From Crocinitomicaceae bacterium (GTDB taxonomy: Bacteria; Bacteroidota; Bacteroidia; Flavobacteriales_D; Crocinitomicaceae), in contig JADJEU010000021.1 in assembly GCA_016709005.1 (NCBI GenBank), forward strand, positions 1 to 64,000: a stretch of 64,000 nucleotides of DNA. The letters are read 5' to 3'. The translations under genes were made by a program, and so were the position numbers. A model generated the notes under the pieces. It was given only the letters and a program-made list of their open reading frames with translations. It did not search any database and was not told the origin of the DNA. Shown here piece after piece: positions 36,439 to 43,826 of the stretch; position 1 is the first letter of the stretch, and each line of letters starts with the position of its first letter.

Positions 36439-37139
36439 TAGCCAACAGAGAACATTACGCGCTGCTTGGGCAACTTTTCAAATACCCTACTGACATGAGT
36501 TATGTCACGCGGGTAAATGAATGTTACGCGATGATTCAGGAAAGATATCCGGATCTGGCAACCGAGTTTTCATCTTTTGTAAACTTCATAAATACAAATG
36601 ATTTTTTCAAAATTGAAGAGACGTTTAATCTGACATTCCACATTCAGGCAATCTGTTATCTTGACTTAGGGTATGTTTTGTTTGGTGAAGATTATAAACG
36701 CGGTGAGTTTTTAGTGCACATGAAAGTGGAGCATGAAAAAATTAATCACGATTATGGTTGTGAGCTTGCCGATAATCTGCCCGTTGTTCTCGAATTGGTT
36801 TCACTGATTAAAGACGAAGCTTTTCTGGATGAATTGGGCGTTCGTATTCTGATTCCTTCACTTGAAAAAATGACAAAAGAATTTGATCAGGCACGAATCG
36901 CACTGCGTCAAAAAATCAATAAAAAGAAGGAGCGTGTTGTGTTGGACAAAGATGAAAATATCGGAAATATTTACGGTGTTACAATTCGCGTCCTTCATCA
37001 AATTCTACAACGTGATTTTGCGGCAGTCAAATTTGAAGACGACGCCTTTCAACCAGAATATGGCAGAAACTTTTTGACAAATTGTGGTACATGTTCAACG
37101 ACTCATGCCGAGCCAATACCAACACCAATTACTAAATAA
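36435..37139 (+). CDS. narJ: Nitrate reductase assembly chaperone NarJ
   Basis: The 234-residue all-helical protein has the Nar/TorD chaperone fold signature (ALLGQLFKYPTDMSY near the N-terminus and VHMKVEHEKINHDYGCELADN in the middle, of which residues around HMKVEHEK are conserved). It helps insert the molybdenum cofactor into NarG before membrane attachment. The C-terminus has NCGTCSTTHAEP, a small cysteine patch. It overlaps narH and is followed by narI after 15 bases. Confidence 0.9.
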   Translation: MIANREHYALLGQLFKYPTDMSYVTRVNECYAMIQERYPDLATEFSSFVNFINTNDFFKIEETFNLTFHIQAICYLDLGYVLFGEDYKRGEFLVHMKVEHEKINHDYGCELADNLPVVLELVSLIKDEAFLDELGVRILIPSLEKMTKEFDQARIALRQKINKKKERVVLDKDENIGNIYGVTIRVLHQILQRDFAAVKFEDDAFQPEYGRNFLTNCGTCSTTHAEPIPTPITK

Positions 37140-37154
37140 TTAAAAACAGAGATC

Positions 37155-38552
37155 ATGTTAGAGACAGTAAAAAATCCAGCTAAAACTTCAAAAGCATATG
37201 TTTGGTTTATGCTGGTAGCATTTTTTGCTACGATATCAATAAATAGTTCTGCCCAAACCGGTGAAGAATTGTTTAAAGCTAATTGTTCTGCCTGTCACAA
37301 GCTGACTGCGGATAAATTTGTTGGGCCTGGATTAAAAGATGTAGGTCAAAGAAGAACGCAAGAATGGTTGTTGGCCTGGACAAAAAATAGTCAGGAATTA
37401 ATTGCAAGCGGAGACTCAACGGCAGTTGCAATATTTAAGGAGTACAACAATTCAATCATGACACCTTTTGATTTTTTAGGTGACTCAGCAATCCTTTCAA
37501 TTTTTGATTTTATTGCTACAGGACCACCAGAGGCTGCTCCGGTAGATACTGTTGCAACTGCAGCAGCTGCTCCTGCTGAGCTAACAACTCCGGCTGAACC
37601 GGTCGATGCAGGATCAGAAGTCATTTTTTGGTTTGTCGTTGTGGTAGTGATTTTAATTATTTGGGTGCTCTACTCAACATTCAAATCGGTTCACAAAGCA
37701 ATGGATGAAAACGGATACCTTGGTTATAAAGATCCAAATACGGATTATCTCAAGACATTTTTAGTAATGCTTGGTATTACATCGTTAGTGATCTTCTTAT
37801 TGAAAATTGCTTTGGCAAGTAATACACCTGGCTTTACAACACTCATGTTTGGAGGTTTACCTTATATTGCTCTGGCTGTGTTTTTTATCGGATCTATTTT
37901 CCGTTACAAAAATATTGGATTTAAAGTGTCTTCACTTTCTACACAGTTTTTAGAAGGAAAACAATTATTCTTCGGTAGTCAACCTTTTCACTGGGGTATG
38001 TTGGTTCTGTTTTTTGGTCACTTGATTGCCTTTATGATTCCTAAGGCCGTTATTCTTTGGAATGGTCATCCGGTTCGTCTTTTCATTCTCGAAATCACAT
38101 CGCTGGTATTTGCAATTTCAGCTTTGATTGGTTTGGTGCTTTTGATCAAACGTCGATTTAGTAACCGTAAAATTATGGTTGTCACAAACAGCATGGATAC
38201 ATTGGTTTATGTGATCCTTCTGGTACAAATTGTATCTGGTATTGCAATCGCATTATTCGCAAGATGGGGATCAACCTGGTTTGCAAGTTCATTGACACCA
38301 TACCTCAGATCAATTTTTGTATTCGATCCGCAAACAGGTACTGCCGCTGCAATGCCATGGTATGCGCAAATTCACATTATCTCGGCATTCTTTATTATTG
38401 CAATCATTCCGTTCACCCGTTTTATGCACTTTTTAGTTGCTCCAATTCATTATATCTGGAGAAAATATCAAGTGGTTTATTGGAACTGGAATCGTAAAAC
38501 TATTCGCAAATCAAGTGCGCACACCTACGGTAAATTGCCACGCAACCATTAA
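37155..38552 (+). CDS. narI: Cytochrome c-NarI fusion, nitrate reductase gamma subunit
   Basis: The 465-residue protein joins a periplasmic cytochrome c domain to NarI. After a signal segment (ending NSSAQ) comes CSACH (about residues 45-49) in a domain similar to the first heme domain of the gene at 30397. An Ala/Pro/Thr-rich linker follows (about 118-150), then a membrane helix and the NarI part, whose five helices carry heme b histidines in PFHWGMLVLFFGHLIAF and in YAQIHIISAFF...RFMHFLVAP. The fusion offers a covalent c-to-b electron path, or a port to a periplasmic partner. A terminator follows. Confidence 0.9.
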   Translation: MLETVKNPAKTSKAYVWFMLVAFFATISINSSAQTGEELFKANCSACHKLTADKFVGPGLKDVGQRRTQEWLLAWTKNSQELIASGDSTAVAIFKEYNNSIMTPFDFLGDSAILSIFDFIATGPPEAAPVDTVATAAAAPAELTTPAEPVDAGSEVIFWFVVVVVILIIWVLYSTFKSVHKAMDENGYLGYKDPNTDYLKTFLVMLGITSLVIFLLKIALASNTPGFTTLMFGGLPYIALAVFFIGSIFRYKNIGFKVSSLSTQFLEGKQLFFGSQPFHWGMLVLFFGHLIAFMIPKAVILWNGHPVRLFILEITSLVFAISALIGLVLLIKRRFSNRKIMVVTNSMDTLVYVILLVQIVSGIAIALFARWGSTWFASSLTPYLRSIFVFDPQTGTAAAMPWYAQIHIISAFFIIAIIPFTRFMHFLVAPIHYIWRKYQVVYWNWNRKTIRKSSAHTYGKLPRNH

Positions 38553-38582
38553 TTGTCCAGATACTGGTGTGGTTATTTACTC

Positions 38583-38613
38583 AGCCCAGACCAAATGGTC
38601 TGGGCTTTTTTTT
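38583..38613 (+). terminator. Rho-independent terminator after narI
   Basis: A perfect 10-bp stem AGCCCAGACC-aaat-GGTCTGGGCT is followed by eight T residues. It ends the nar operon before the ModE-like gene. Confidence 0.92.
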
Positions 38614-38672
38614 AGAAAAGATGTAACCAGGAACTGTAAAAAATATTAAAGCGTATGATGGAGGTAATCGAC

Positions 38673-39014
38673 ATGAAAAAAAAATCAACAATTCGTTTAC
38701 GTGTTTGGATTGATAAAGATGACAAACCATTTATTGGTCCAGGCAGAATAAAATTGCTTGAATATATTCTTACATACGGTTCTATTTCGAAGGCTGCAGT
38801 AAAACTCAAAATGTCATATCGCAAAGCGTGGCAACTGATTAGTGACATGAATGCTTTGTCAAAATCAGAATTGGTGGTAAAAACAGTTGGTGGTAAAACA
38901 GGTGGAGGCGCAGTGTTGACGGAAGAGGGCCTGAATGTGATCAAACAATACCGGATTGTTCAGAATGAGGTGGACAAAGTGTTGAACAAACATGCTACAA
39001 AAATTTCTATTTGA
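38673..39014 (+). CDS. ModE-like LysR-type helix-turn-helix regulator
   Basis: The short protein (113 residues from the ATG at 38673) matches only the N-terminal DNA-binding part of ModE: IKLLEYILTYGSISKAAVKL, then SYRKAWQLISDMN and GGKTGGGAVLTEEG. The C-terminal molybdate-binding domains are missing. I prefer this start because GGAGG lies 8 bases before it; an earlier ATG at 38655 is possible. It sits just after the nar terminator, so control of molybdenum enzymes is plausible, though it must sense through another partner or none. Confidence 0.8.
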   Translation: MKKKSTIRLRVWIDKDDKPFIGPGRIKLLEYILTYGSISKAAVKLKMSYRKAWQLISDMNALSKSELVVKTVGGKTGGGAVLTEEGLNVIKQYRIVQNEVDKVLNKHATKISI

Positions 39015-39022
39015 ATTGACCA

Positions 39023-39760
39023 ATGCGAAATTTGATTGTCATAGTATTGTCCTTTTGTTTTGGTGCAAAATTATTTTCGCAGAATTTTACATCTTCAAAT
39101 CAGCAATGGATACATTATTATTCTCAAATGGATCTAAGTACTAAAGACCGAATTGGTTTTGACGGAGGTTATAGATGGAAAGATGCATGTTCAGAACCAG
39201 CTCTTTTTTTAATTCGTGGTTCCTACTGGCGAAAATTGAAACCAAATTTATCTTTAGGAGTTGGTATAGCACACACGGGGTCATTCAGTAATCGTGATAT
39301 TAACACGCTTGAATTAAGGCCGTATCAAGAGCTTCTCTACCTCAAAAAAAAAGAAAAATTAACTGTTCAAATCAGATACAGATTAGAAGAAAGATTGTTT
39401 TCTGATTTTCACGAAGCTACAGCAAATACAAACCGCTTTGTGCTTAGAAACAGATTTGCTTTTTCATATACTTTTTTTATAATGAAGCCCTTCAAAAAAT
39501 TTGAAAACACATCACTTCATTTTTTTGTTGGAGAAGAATTGTTTATGAATTTGAAATTGAACAGCGAAACAAATTGGTTTGATCAAAACCGAATGATGGC
39601 CGGTCCCGTGTTGAAATTGAATCAAAAACTCACCTTGCAGTTTGTCTATAATTTTCAATTCGCATCTGCCGTTGAAGTCAACACTTTCCGACTCACTCAT
39701 GTCTATTGGTTAAGCTTGAGACACTCACTTGATTTTTCAAAAAAAGAGACTACTGAGTAA
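39023..39760 (+). CDS. DUF2490-family outer-membrane protein
   Basis: The 245-residue protein has a signal peptide (cut near AKLFSQN) and alternating beta-strand pattern with NQQWIHYYSQMDLS and IGFDGGYRWKDACSEP, and many aromatic girdle residues, typical of DUF2490 beta-barrels of Bacteroidota. Function is unknown. It follows the ModE-like gene by 8 bases and ends 11 bases inside the convergent mbnP-like gene. Confidence 0.75.
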   Translation: MRNLIVIVLSFCFGAKLFSQNFTSSNQQWIHYYSQMDLSTKDRIGFDGGYRWKDACSEPALFLIRGSYWRKLKPNLSLGVGIAHTGSFSNRDINTLELRPYQELLYLKKKEKLTVQIRYRLEERLFSDFHEATANTNRFVLRNRFAFSYTFFIMKPFKKFENTSLHFFVGEELFMNLKLNSETNWFDQNRMMAGPVLKLNQKLTLQFVYNFQFASAVEVNTFRLTHVYWLSLRHSLDFSKKETTE

Positions 39761-40586
39761 TCGCTCCAACGGTGAAAACATCAGCTCCGTTTGCCCGTAT
39801 TTTTAGTTGCGCATCGTAATTACCCATCAAACTATTGTTGAGTAAATTGAGGTCCCAAAGATTTGGATTTTTAAACCATTCTGCAACATTCATTTTTATT
39901 TCAACCGATGCATTTGCACCTAAATAAAATTCAGTAACCGGAATCTTATAATGGATGTAGTTTGTATGAAAAATGGATTCTGATCCTACTAACTCTCTGA
40001 CAGCACTACCGCTGTGATAGGCGTAACCGGATGTGTCTGTTGTTGTTTCAATAAACTGACCTTCTATTTGCAATTGATGGTAACCACCACCCAATGATTC
40101 TGGCCAGCCCCAGTTGGCTGCATTGAGATCACTGTATGCACCAGAGGTGTTATCACTTTGAACAAAACCTAAATTGAAACCAATCGCATTGTAATACCCG
40201 TAAGCTAATTTTTTTGGTAAGATGTAACTGAGCGAAGCCGGATCATTTAAATCAATGAGATGATACCCGTCAATGACAATACTGTCTCCGTTGGCTTGGT
40301 GAAAACGCACATCTGAAATATGATAAATGAGCTTGGTAATACTCATTACATTTCCGTTTTCATTTTGATAAATGAGCTGATTAAATGTAGATGTACTGAC
40401 TGAATTTGTTTCAAATAAGTGTTGAAAATTCAGTGTGATTTCGGCCGCCGGTGCGTAAAGACACGAGCCGTCGTCTTTTTTGTAACGTTCATCATAATTC
40501 TCCGCTTCAGGATCTGTACAACCTTTACGATTACATGAACTTAAAACAGAAAGTAGCGCCAGGAAGATGAATGCGATTTTTTGCAT
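39750..40586 (-). CDS. MbnP-like lipoprotein
   Basis: A lipoprotein signal (LALLSVLSSC) leads to CTDPEAENYDERYKKDDGSC and a domain starting ITLNFQHLF with KLIYHISDVRFHQANGD, YHLIDLNDPAS and GFNLGFVQSDN. This matches the MbnP family, outer-surface or periplasmic proteins associated with copper and with MauG-type diheme peroxidases that modify a tryptophan. The matching peroxidase in this window (9457) is interrupted. Its promoter has a perfect boxed structure. Copper binding is inferred from the family only. Confidence 0.8.
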   Translation of the reverse strand: MQKIAFIFLALLSVLSSCNRKGCTDPEAENYDERYKKDDGSCLYAPAAEITLNFQHLFETNSVSTSTFNQLIYQNENGNVMSITKLIYHISDVRFHQANGDSIVIDGYHLIDLNDPASLSYILPKKLAYGYYNAIGFNLGFVQSDNTSGAYSDLNAANWGWPESLGGGYHQLQIEGQFIETTTDTSGYAYHSGSAVRELVGSESIFHTNYIHYKIPVTEFYLGANASVEIKMNVAEWFKNPNLWDLNLLNNSLMGNYDAQLKIRANGADVFTVGAITQ

Positions 40587-40600
40587 GAAACTCTTTTCTG

Positions 40601-40643
40601 CAAAGGTACCATCATCACAAAGGTAAAACTATGATTTTGATCA
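40601..40643 (-). promoter_or_regulatory. Fnr-type promoter of the mbnP-like gene
   Basis: The box TGATcaaaATCA (minus strand, 40632-40643) is followed by a -7 TACCTTTG (40601-40608) at the shared 31-base spacing; the ATG is 14 bases further. Confidence 0.75.
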
Positions 40644-40720
40644 ACCCGAAGACCCCGATCTTGCAACTAGTGGACTGAAATAGCTGCAAGATCAAAGGTT
40701 TTCAGGATAAACTTGCACCT

Positions 40721-42580
40721 TTAATTTTTGCTTACAAGTTCCTTAGTGGTAGTTTTGGATTTGAGTAATTTTTCTCTGCGTTCAGTTGCTCGTGCAATTT
40801 CTTGTCGCTCCAGATGATAGTGACGCAGTGAATGTTCTTTCTGACGATCTGAACTGAAATGTGTCACACGTTTCAAATAGCCAATAACACGGGTTGCATA
40901 ATCAACATCTTTTGAATTGCAACTTGAGCACCGCAGTTTTGTTTCTTTATCAATGTGATGACATGAATTGCAAATGGTAATTTTCACGTTGATGCAAAAA
41001 TAATTGCAACCAGTTTGCGCTGCCAGGTTTAGAATTTTTTCAAAGGCTTCTTTGCTTGCATAGGCTTCTAAATTCAAATGCAGTGCAGAGCCTCCATCCA
41101 GATACTGGATGATTTCCTTGCCATGCAAAATAAATTTATCTGCAATGTTTATGGATTCATCTTCGACTACATAGAAATACGAATTATAACAATCACGCGG
41201 AACAAAATAACCGTCTTTCCGATCCCAGTTTGCGTTTTTTACACCTAGATTTTCAGCAGGTACAAATTCAGTATTGAACATATATCCAAATTCTTTTTTT
41301 GCCTCTTTGTTGCTGTCAAAAATGATTTTGAGATTTTCTGAAACAAAGGTTTTGTAAGTGTCATTGTTTCCAACTTCGATGCCCTGACTTTCGGCAGCCT
41401 CTGCCATGCCGTTAATTCCAATAGTCAGAAATTGTTTGTCCAAAGAAATGTAACCGGCAGTATAAACCGGCAGCATGTTTGCGTCTGCATATTCACCTAC
41501 GAGTTTGCGAAATGCAACTTGATATTTTTGAATTTTTTCAACTTCTTCTTTTAGATTTCTGCCATCCTGAACCAGGCGATTCATGTTTAGTGTGATCACG
41601 TTGATCGATCCTGTAGAAACACCGCCAGCACCTAAACTATAGCTGAATGTATTATCTGAAATTTCATTTCGTAATCTGCAGCAAGATGCTAAACTATCGG
41701 CACTTTCAGATTGATAAATGAAGAATGAATTTCCTTCACTCAATTCTTCAGCGCACATGGATGAAAATTCGCGATCTCTTGGCGCACCATCTTTTACAAG
41801 CATTGCGGCTGTTACAACTGGAAAAGTAAGAATTGCTTTTGTACGTTCCTTGTTAAACCATTTCATAAAAAATGATTGCAGCGCTTTGATACTTTCCCAA
41901 TCTGGTTTTGACATATCCGGGAAAACAAAATTTCCAAACATACTCTCATAGTAATATTCATCGTACAATGAAATGTTCCAGAATACAGACTGATAGCCTC
42001 TTGCAGCAGCGGGTTGATTCACTGCATAGACAACATGTTGTAAATGATTTCTGATTTGTTTATCGTGCGTGTTCATATAATCATTGCCGTAATCTTTTCT
42101 GGCAAAGTGGTCAAAGTAGAGTAAAAATTCTACTGTGGCTAAGGCGCCTGCAAATTGTGAACTCACGGCAAAAACCAAATTCACAAAGGATCCGCAGAAA
42201 CTTTCAAGATGTTCTGGCGCTTTGCTTTCACCTCCCAGTTTTGTCAATCCATCAATTAAAAAAGGATACATACTGATCGAAGCGCAGTATGGTTTTAGTG
42301 ATGTTTCATCGTGCACATAAATCTCATGTGATTCAATTTGACGTATGTATTCTTTGCCCAAGGCTTCACCAAACAGTTCAGTAATTTTATTGTACACCAG
42401 GGTTCGGTTTACTTGAACATTGATATCCTTGTTGAGTTCTGCTTCCATTGTTGCAATGTTTTTGGAAGATACATTTGCATTGGCATCCATGGTTGATCCG
42501 GTAGCCGCATTTTCGGCTTTAATGTAATTTGAGATAAAATTAATTTTATCATTGATTTGGTTGCTTGTTAATCTGATCAT
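40721..42580 (-). CDS. nrdD: Anaerobic ribonucleoside-triphosphate reductase NrdD
   Basis: This oxygen-sensitive glycyl-radical enzyme makes deoxyribonucleotides. The 619-residue product has the substrate-site cysteines, the zinc site CNSCHHIDKETKLRCSSC and the glycyl-radical loop RVIGYLKRV near the C-terminus. It starts directly in the catalytic region: the N-terminal ATP-cone of about 90 residues found in E. coli NrdD is missing, so dATP feedback through that domain should be absent. It overlaps the upstream nrdG by about 32 bases. Confidence 0.93.
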   Translation of the reverse strand: MIRLTSNQINDKINFISNYIKAENAATGSTMDANANVSSKNIATMEAELNKDINVQVNRTLVYNKITELFGEALGKEYIRQIESHEIYVHDETSLKPYCASISMYPFLIDGLTKLGGESKAPEHLESFCGSFVNLVFAVSSQFAGALATVEFLLYFDHFARKDYGNDYMNTHDKQIRNHLQHVVYAVNQPAAARGYQSVFWNISLYDEYYYESMFGNFVFPDMSKPDWESIKALQSFFMKWFNKERTKAILTFPVVTAAMLVKDGAPRDREFSSMCAEELSEGNSFFIYQSESADSLASCCRLRNEISDNTFSYSLGAGGVSTGSINVITLNMNRLVQDGRNLKEEVEKIQKYQVAFRKLVGEYADANMLPVYTAGYISLDKQFLTIGINGMAEAAESQGIEVGNNDTYKTFVSENLKIIFDSNKEAKKEFGYMFNTEFVPAENLGVKNANWDRKDGYFVPRDCYNSYFYVVEDESINIADKFILHGKEIIQYLDGGSALHLNLEAYASKEAFEKILNLAAQTGCNYFCINVKITICNSCHHIDKETKLRCSSCNSKDVDYATRVIGYLKRVTHFSSDRQKEHSLRHYHLERQEIARATERREKLLKSKTTTKELVSKN

Positions 42581-43031
42581 GGTGTCGTGGAATAAATAAA
42601 TGATTTAAATTTTTTTTCGTCGAAACTTCAATAAATTTTTGATTGGAACTTATATTGTTTAGTCCTCCCAACTCAGGGTTCCAGGCTCCTGTCTTTAACC
42701 AGGTCAATTCTGATTTCAGTGCTTCTGAAACATCGTCTAGTCCGGTATACAAACAGGTTTTTAAATTTCTTTTTCTGGCAATTTTGAGAAAATTCAAAAG
42801 ATTGTCGTGTTCCCATTCTCCGCCCATAAAAAGCACACATGAAATGAGTCCGTGGTATTTGCTCAGATACAATTTGTAGTCAGCTTCACGGAGTGGTTTT
42901 CCATTTTCTGTTTTCCATAAAAAAGGAGAATGACAACCCTGACAACGAAGTGTACAACCGCAGATTGAAAAGCAAAGACTGATTTCATTCGGTACTTCCT
43001 GAAGGACAATATCTGCTTTATAATAGTTCAT
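42549..43031 (-). CDS. nrdG: NrdD-activating radical SAM enzyme NrdG
   Basis: The 160-residue radical SAM protein installs the glycyl radical on NrdD. Seen is the cysteine cluster FSICGCTLRCQGCHSP (about residues 20-36) and the motif VLFMGGEWEHDNLL. The family order is usually nrdD then nrdG; here nrdG comes first and overlaps nrdD, implying coupled translation. A -7 element TATTTTTG lies upstream but no Fnr box was found. Confidence 0.9.
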   Translation of the reverse strand: MNYYKADIVLQEVPNEISLCFSICGCTLRCQGCHSPFLWKTENGKPLREADYKLYLSKYHGLISCVLFMGGEWEHDNLLNFLKIARKRNLKTCLYTGLDDVSEALKSELTWLKTGAWNPELGGLNNISSNQKFIEVSTKKNLNHLFIPRHHDQINKQPNQ

Positions 43032-43352
43032 CTATTTGTTGAGTTTCGATGTATCAAAAATAGATTTACAGAGATATCAAAACACATTTGCAATTGGCCG
43101 CAGTTAACATCTGGCGTGTTTATAATTAAATAATCTGGAGATACTCTTGAGAAAAACGGAGCCAACTGAACACGCTTTTACAGTGCGTCATTTTGTGCTA
43201 TGAGGCAAATCATAGTATTCTTGTAATACTAGAGAAATAAAGCGATTTGAATGATATCCGAAAAATAAAAAACGCAAATTATTGTTATCAACAACATGCT
43301 GTTTCTTGTTCGTGAAAAATTCAATGATAAAATGGAAAGTTGAAATCGATTG
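43032..43352. other. Intergenic region between nrdG and the short crp-like gene
   Basis: This 321-base stretch holds the nrdG promoter on its left side. I see no gene, repeat or clear terminator in the rest. Confidence 0.5.
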
Positions 43353-43826
43353 TTATTTTGCCGAAGCAACCTGTTGCAATTTTTTCAGATTCTTGATGAA
43401 AATGGTTTTATTGTCTGTGTCAATAATCTTTTCAGATTTCAGTTCAGCAATAGCGCGAACAGTACTTTCATACGTTGTGATAGCGCGATTGGCAAAATCC
43501 TGACGTGACAAAGTATAACTCAATTCGCCGGTTTTTGCGTTCGCTCCAAAGGCGTTATAGTTCAATAAAATTGCATTTGCTACGTCTCCTCCAATACCAC
43601 GGTGACCAAGAATGTCGGAGTCGGCAGCAAGTCGAATTAAAGATTCATTTTCTAAATTATCTTTTGACGTGACTTTAACTTTGCCTGAAATTATTTCAAA
43701 AATACCTTCTGCTTTATCACCGGCAAGAAAGACATTTTCTTTTGCACCGATTTTAACTTGTTTGCTGCTTGAATTAATCAGATCCAACCAGGCACCACTG
43801 CAACATTGCTTAATAAAACTTTTCAT
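43353..43826 (-). CDS. Crp/Fnr-family protein with internal deletion
   Basis: Only 157 residues long, against about 220 for the family. The first part (residues 1-80) is a normal cNMP beta-barrel (GDKAEGIFEIISGKVKV, DILGHRGIGG). At residue 81 the sequence jumps to VANAILLNYNAFG, the end of the dimer helix that normally lies about 65 residues later, and continues into an intact helix-turn-helix (TLSRQDFANRAITTYESTVR). The last strands of the barrel and most of the dimer helix are therefore missing, without a frameshift. The Glu-Arg pair of the recognition helix is kept. It overlaps the acyl-CoA synthetase gene by 17 bases. Confidence 0.8.
   Translation of the reverse strand: MKSFIKQCCSGAWLDLINSSSKQVKIGAKENVFLAGDKAEGIFEIISGKVKVTSKDNLENESLIRLAADSDILGHRGIGGDVANAILLNYNAFGANAKTGELSYTLSRQDFANRAITTYESTVRAIAELKSEKIIDTDNKTIFIKNLKKLQQVASAK

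Noticed and set aside
42605..43110. Fnr-type box before nrdG
   Set aside because: The -7 TATTTTTG is present but the sequence at the box position does not match TGAN6TCA.
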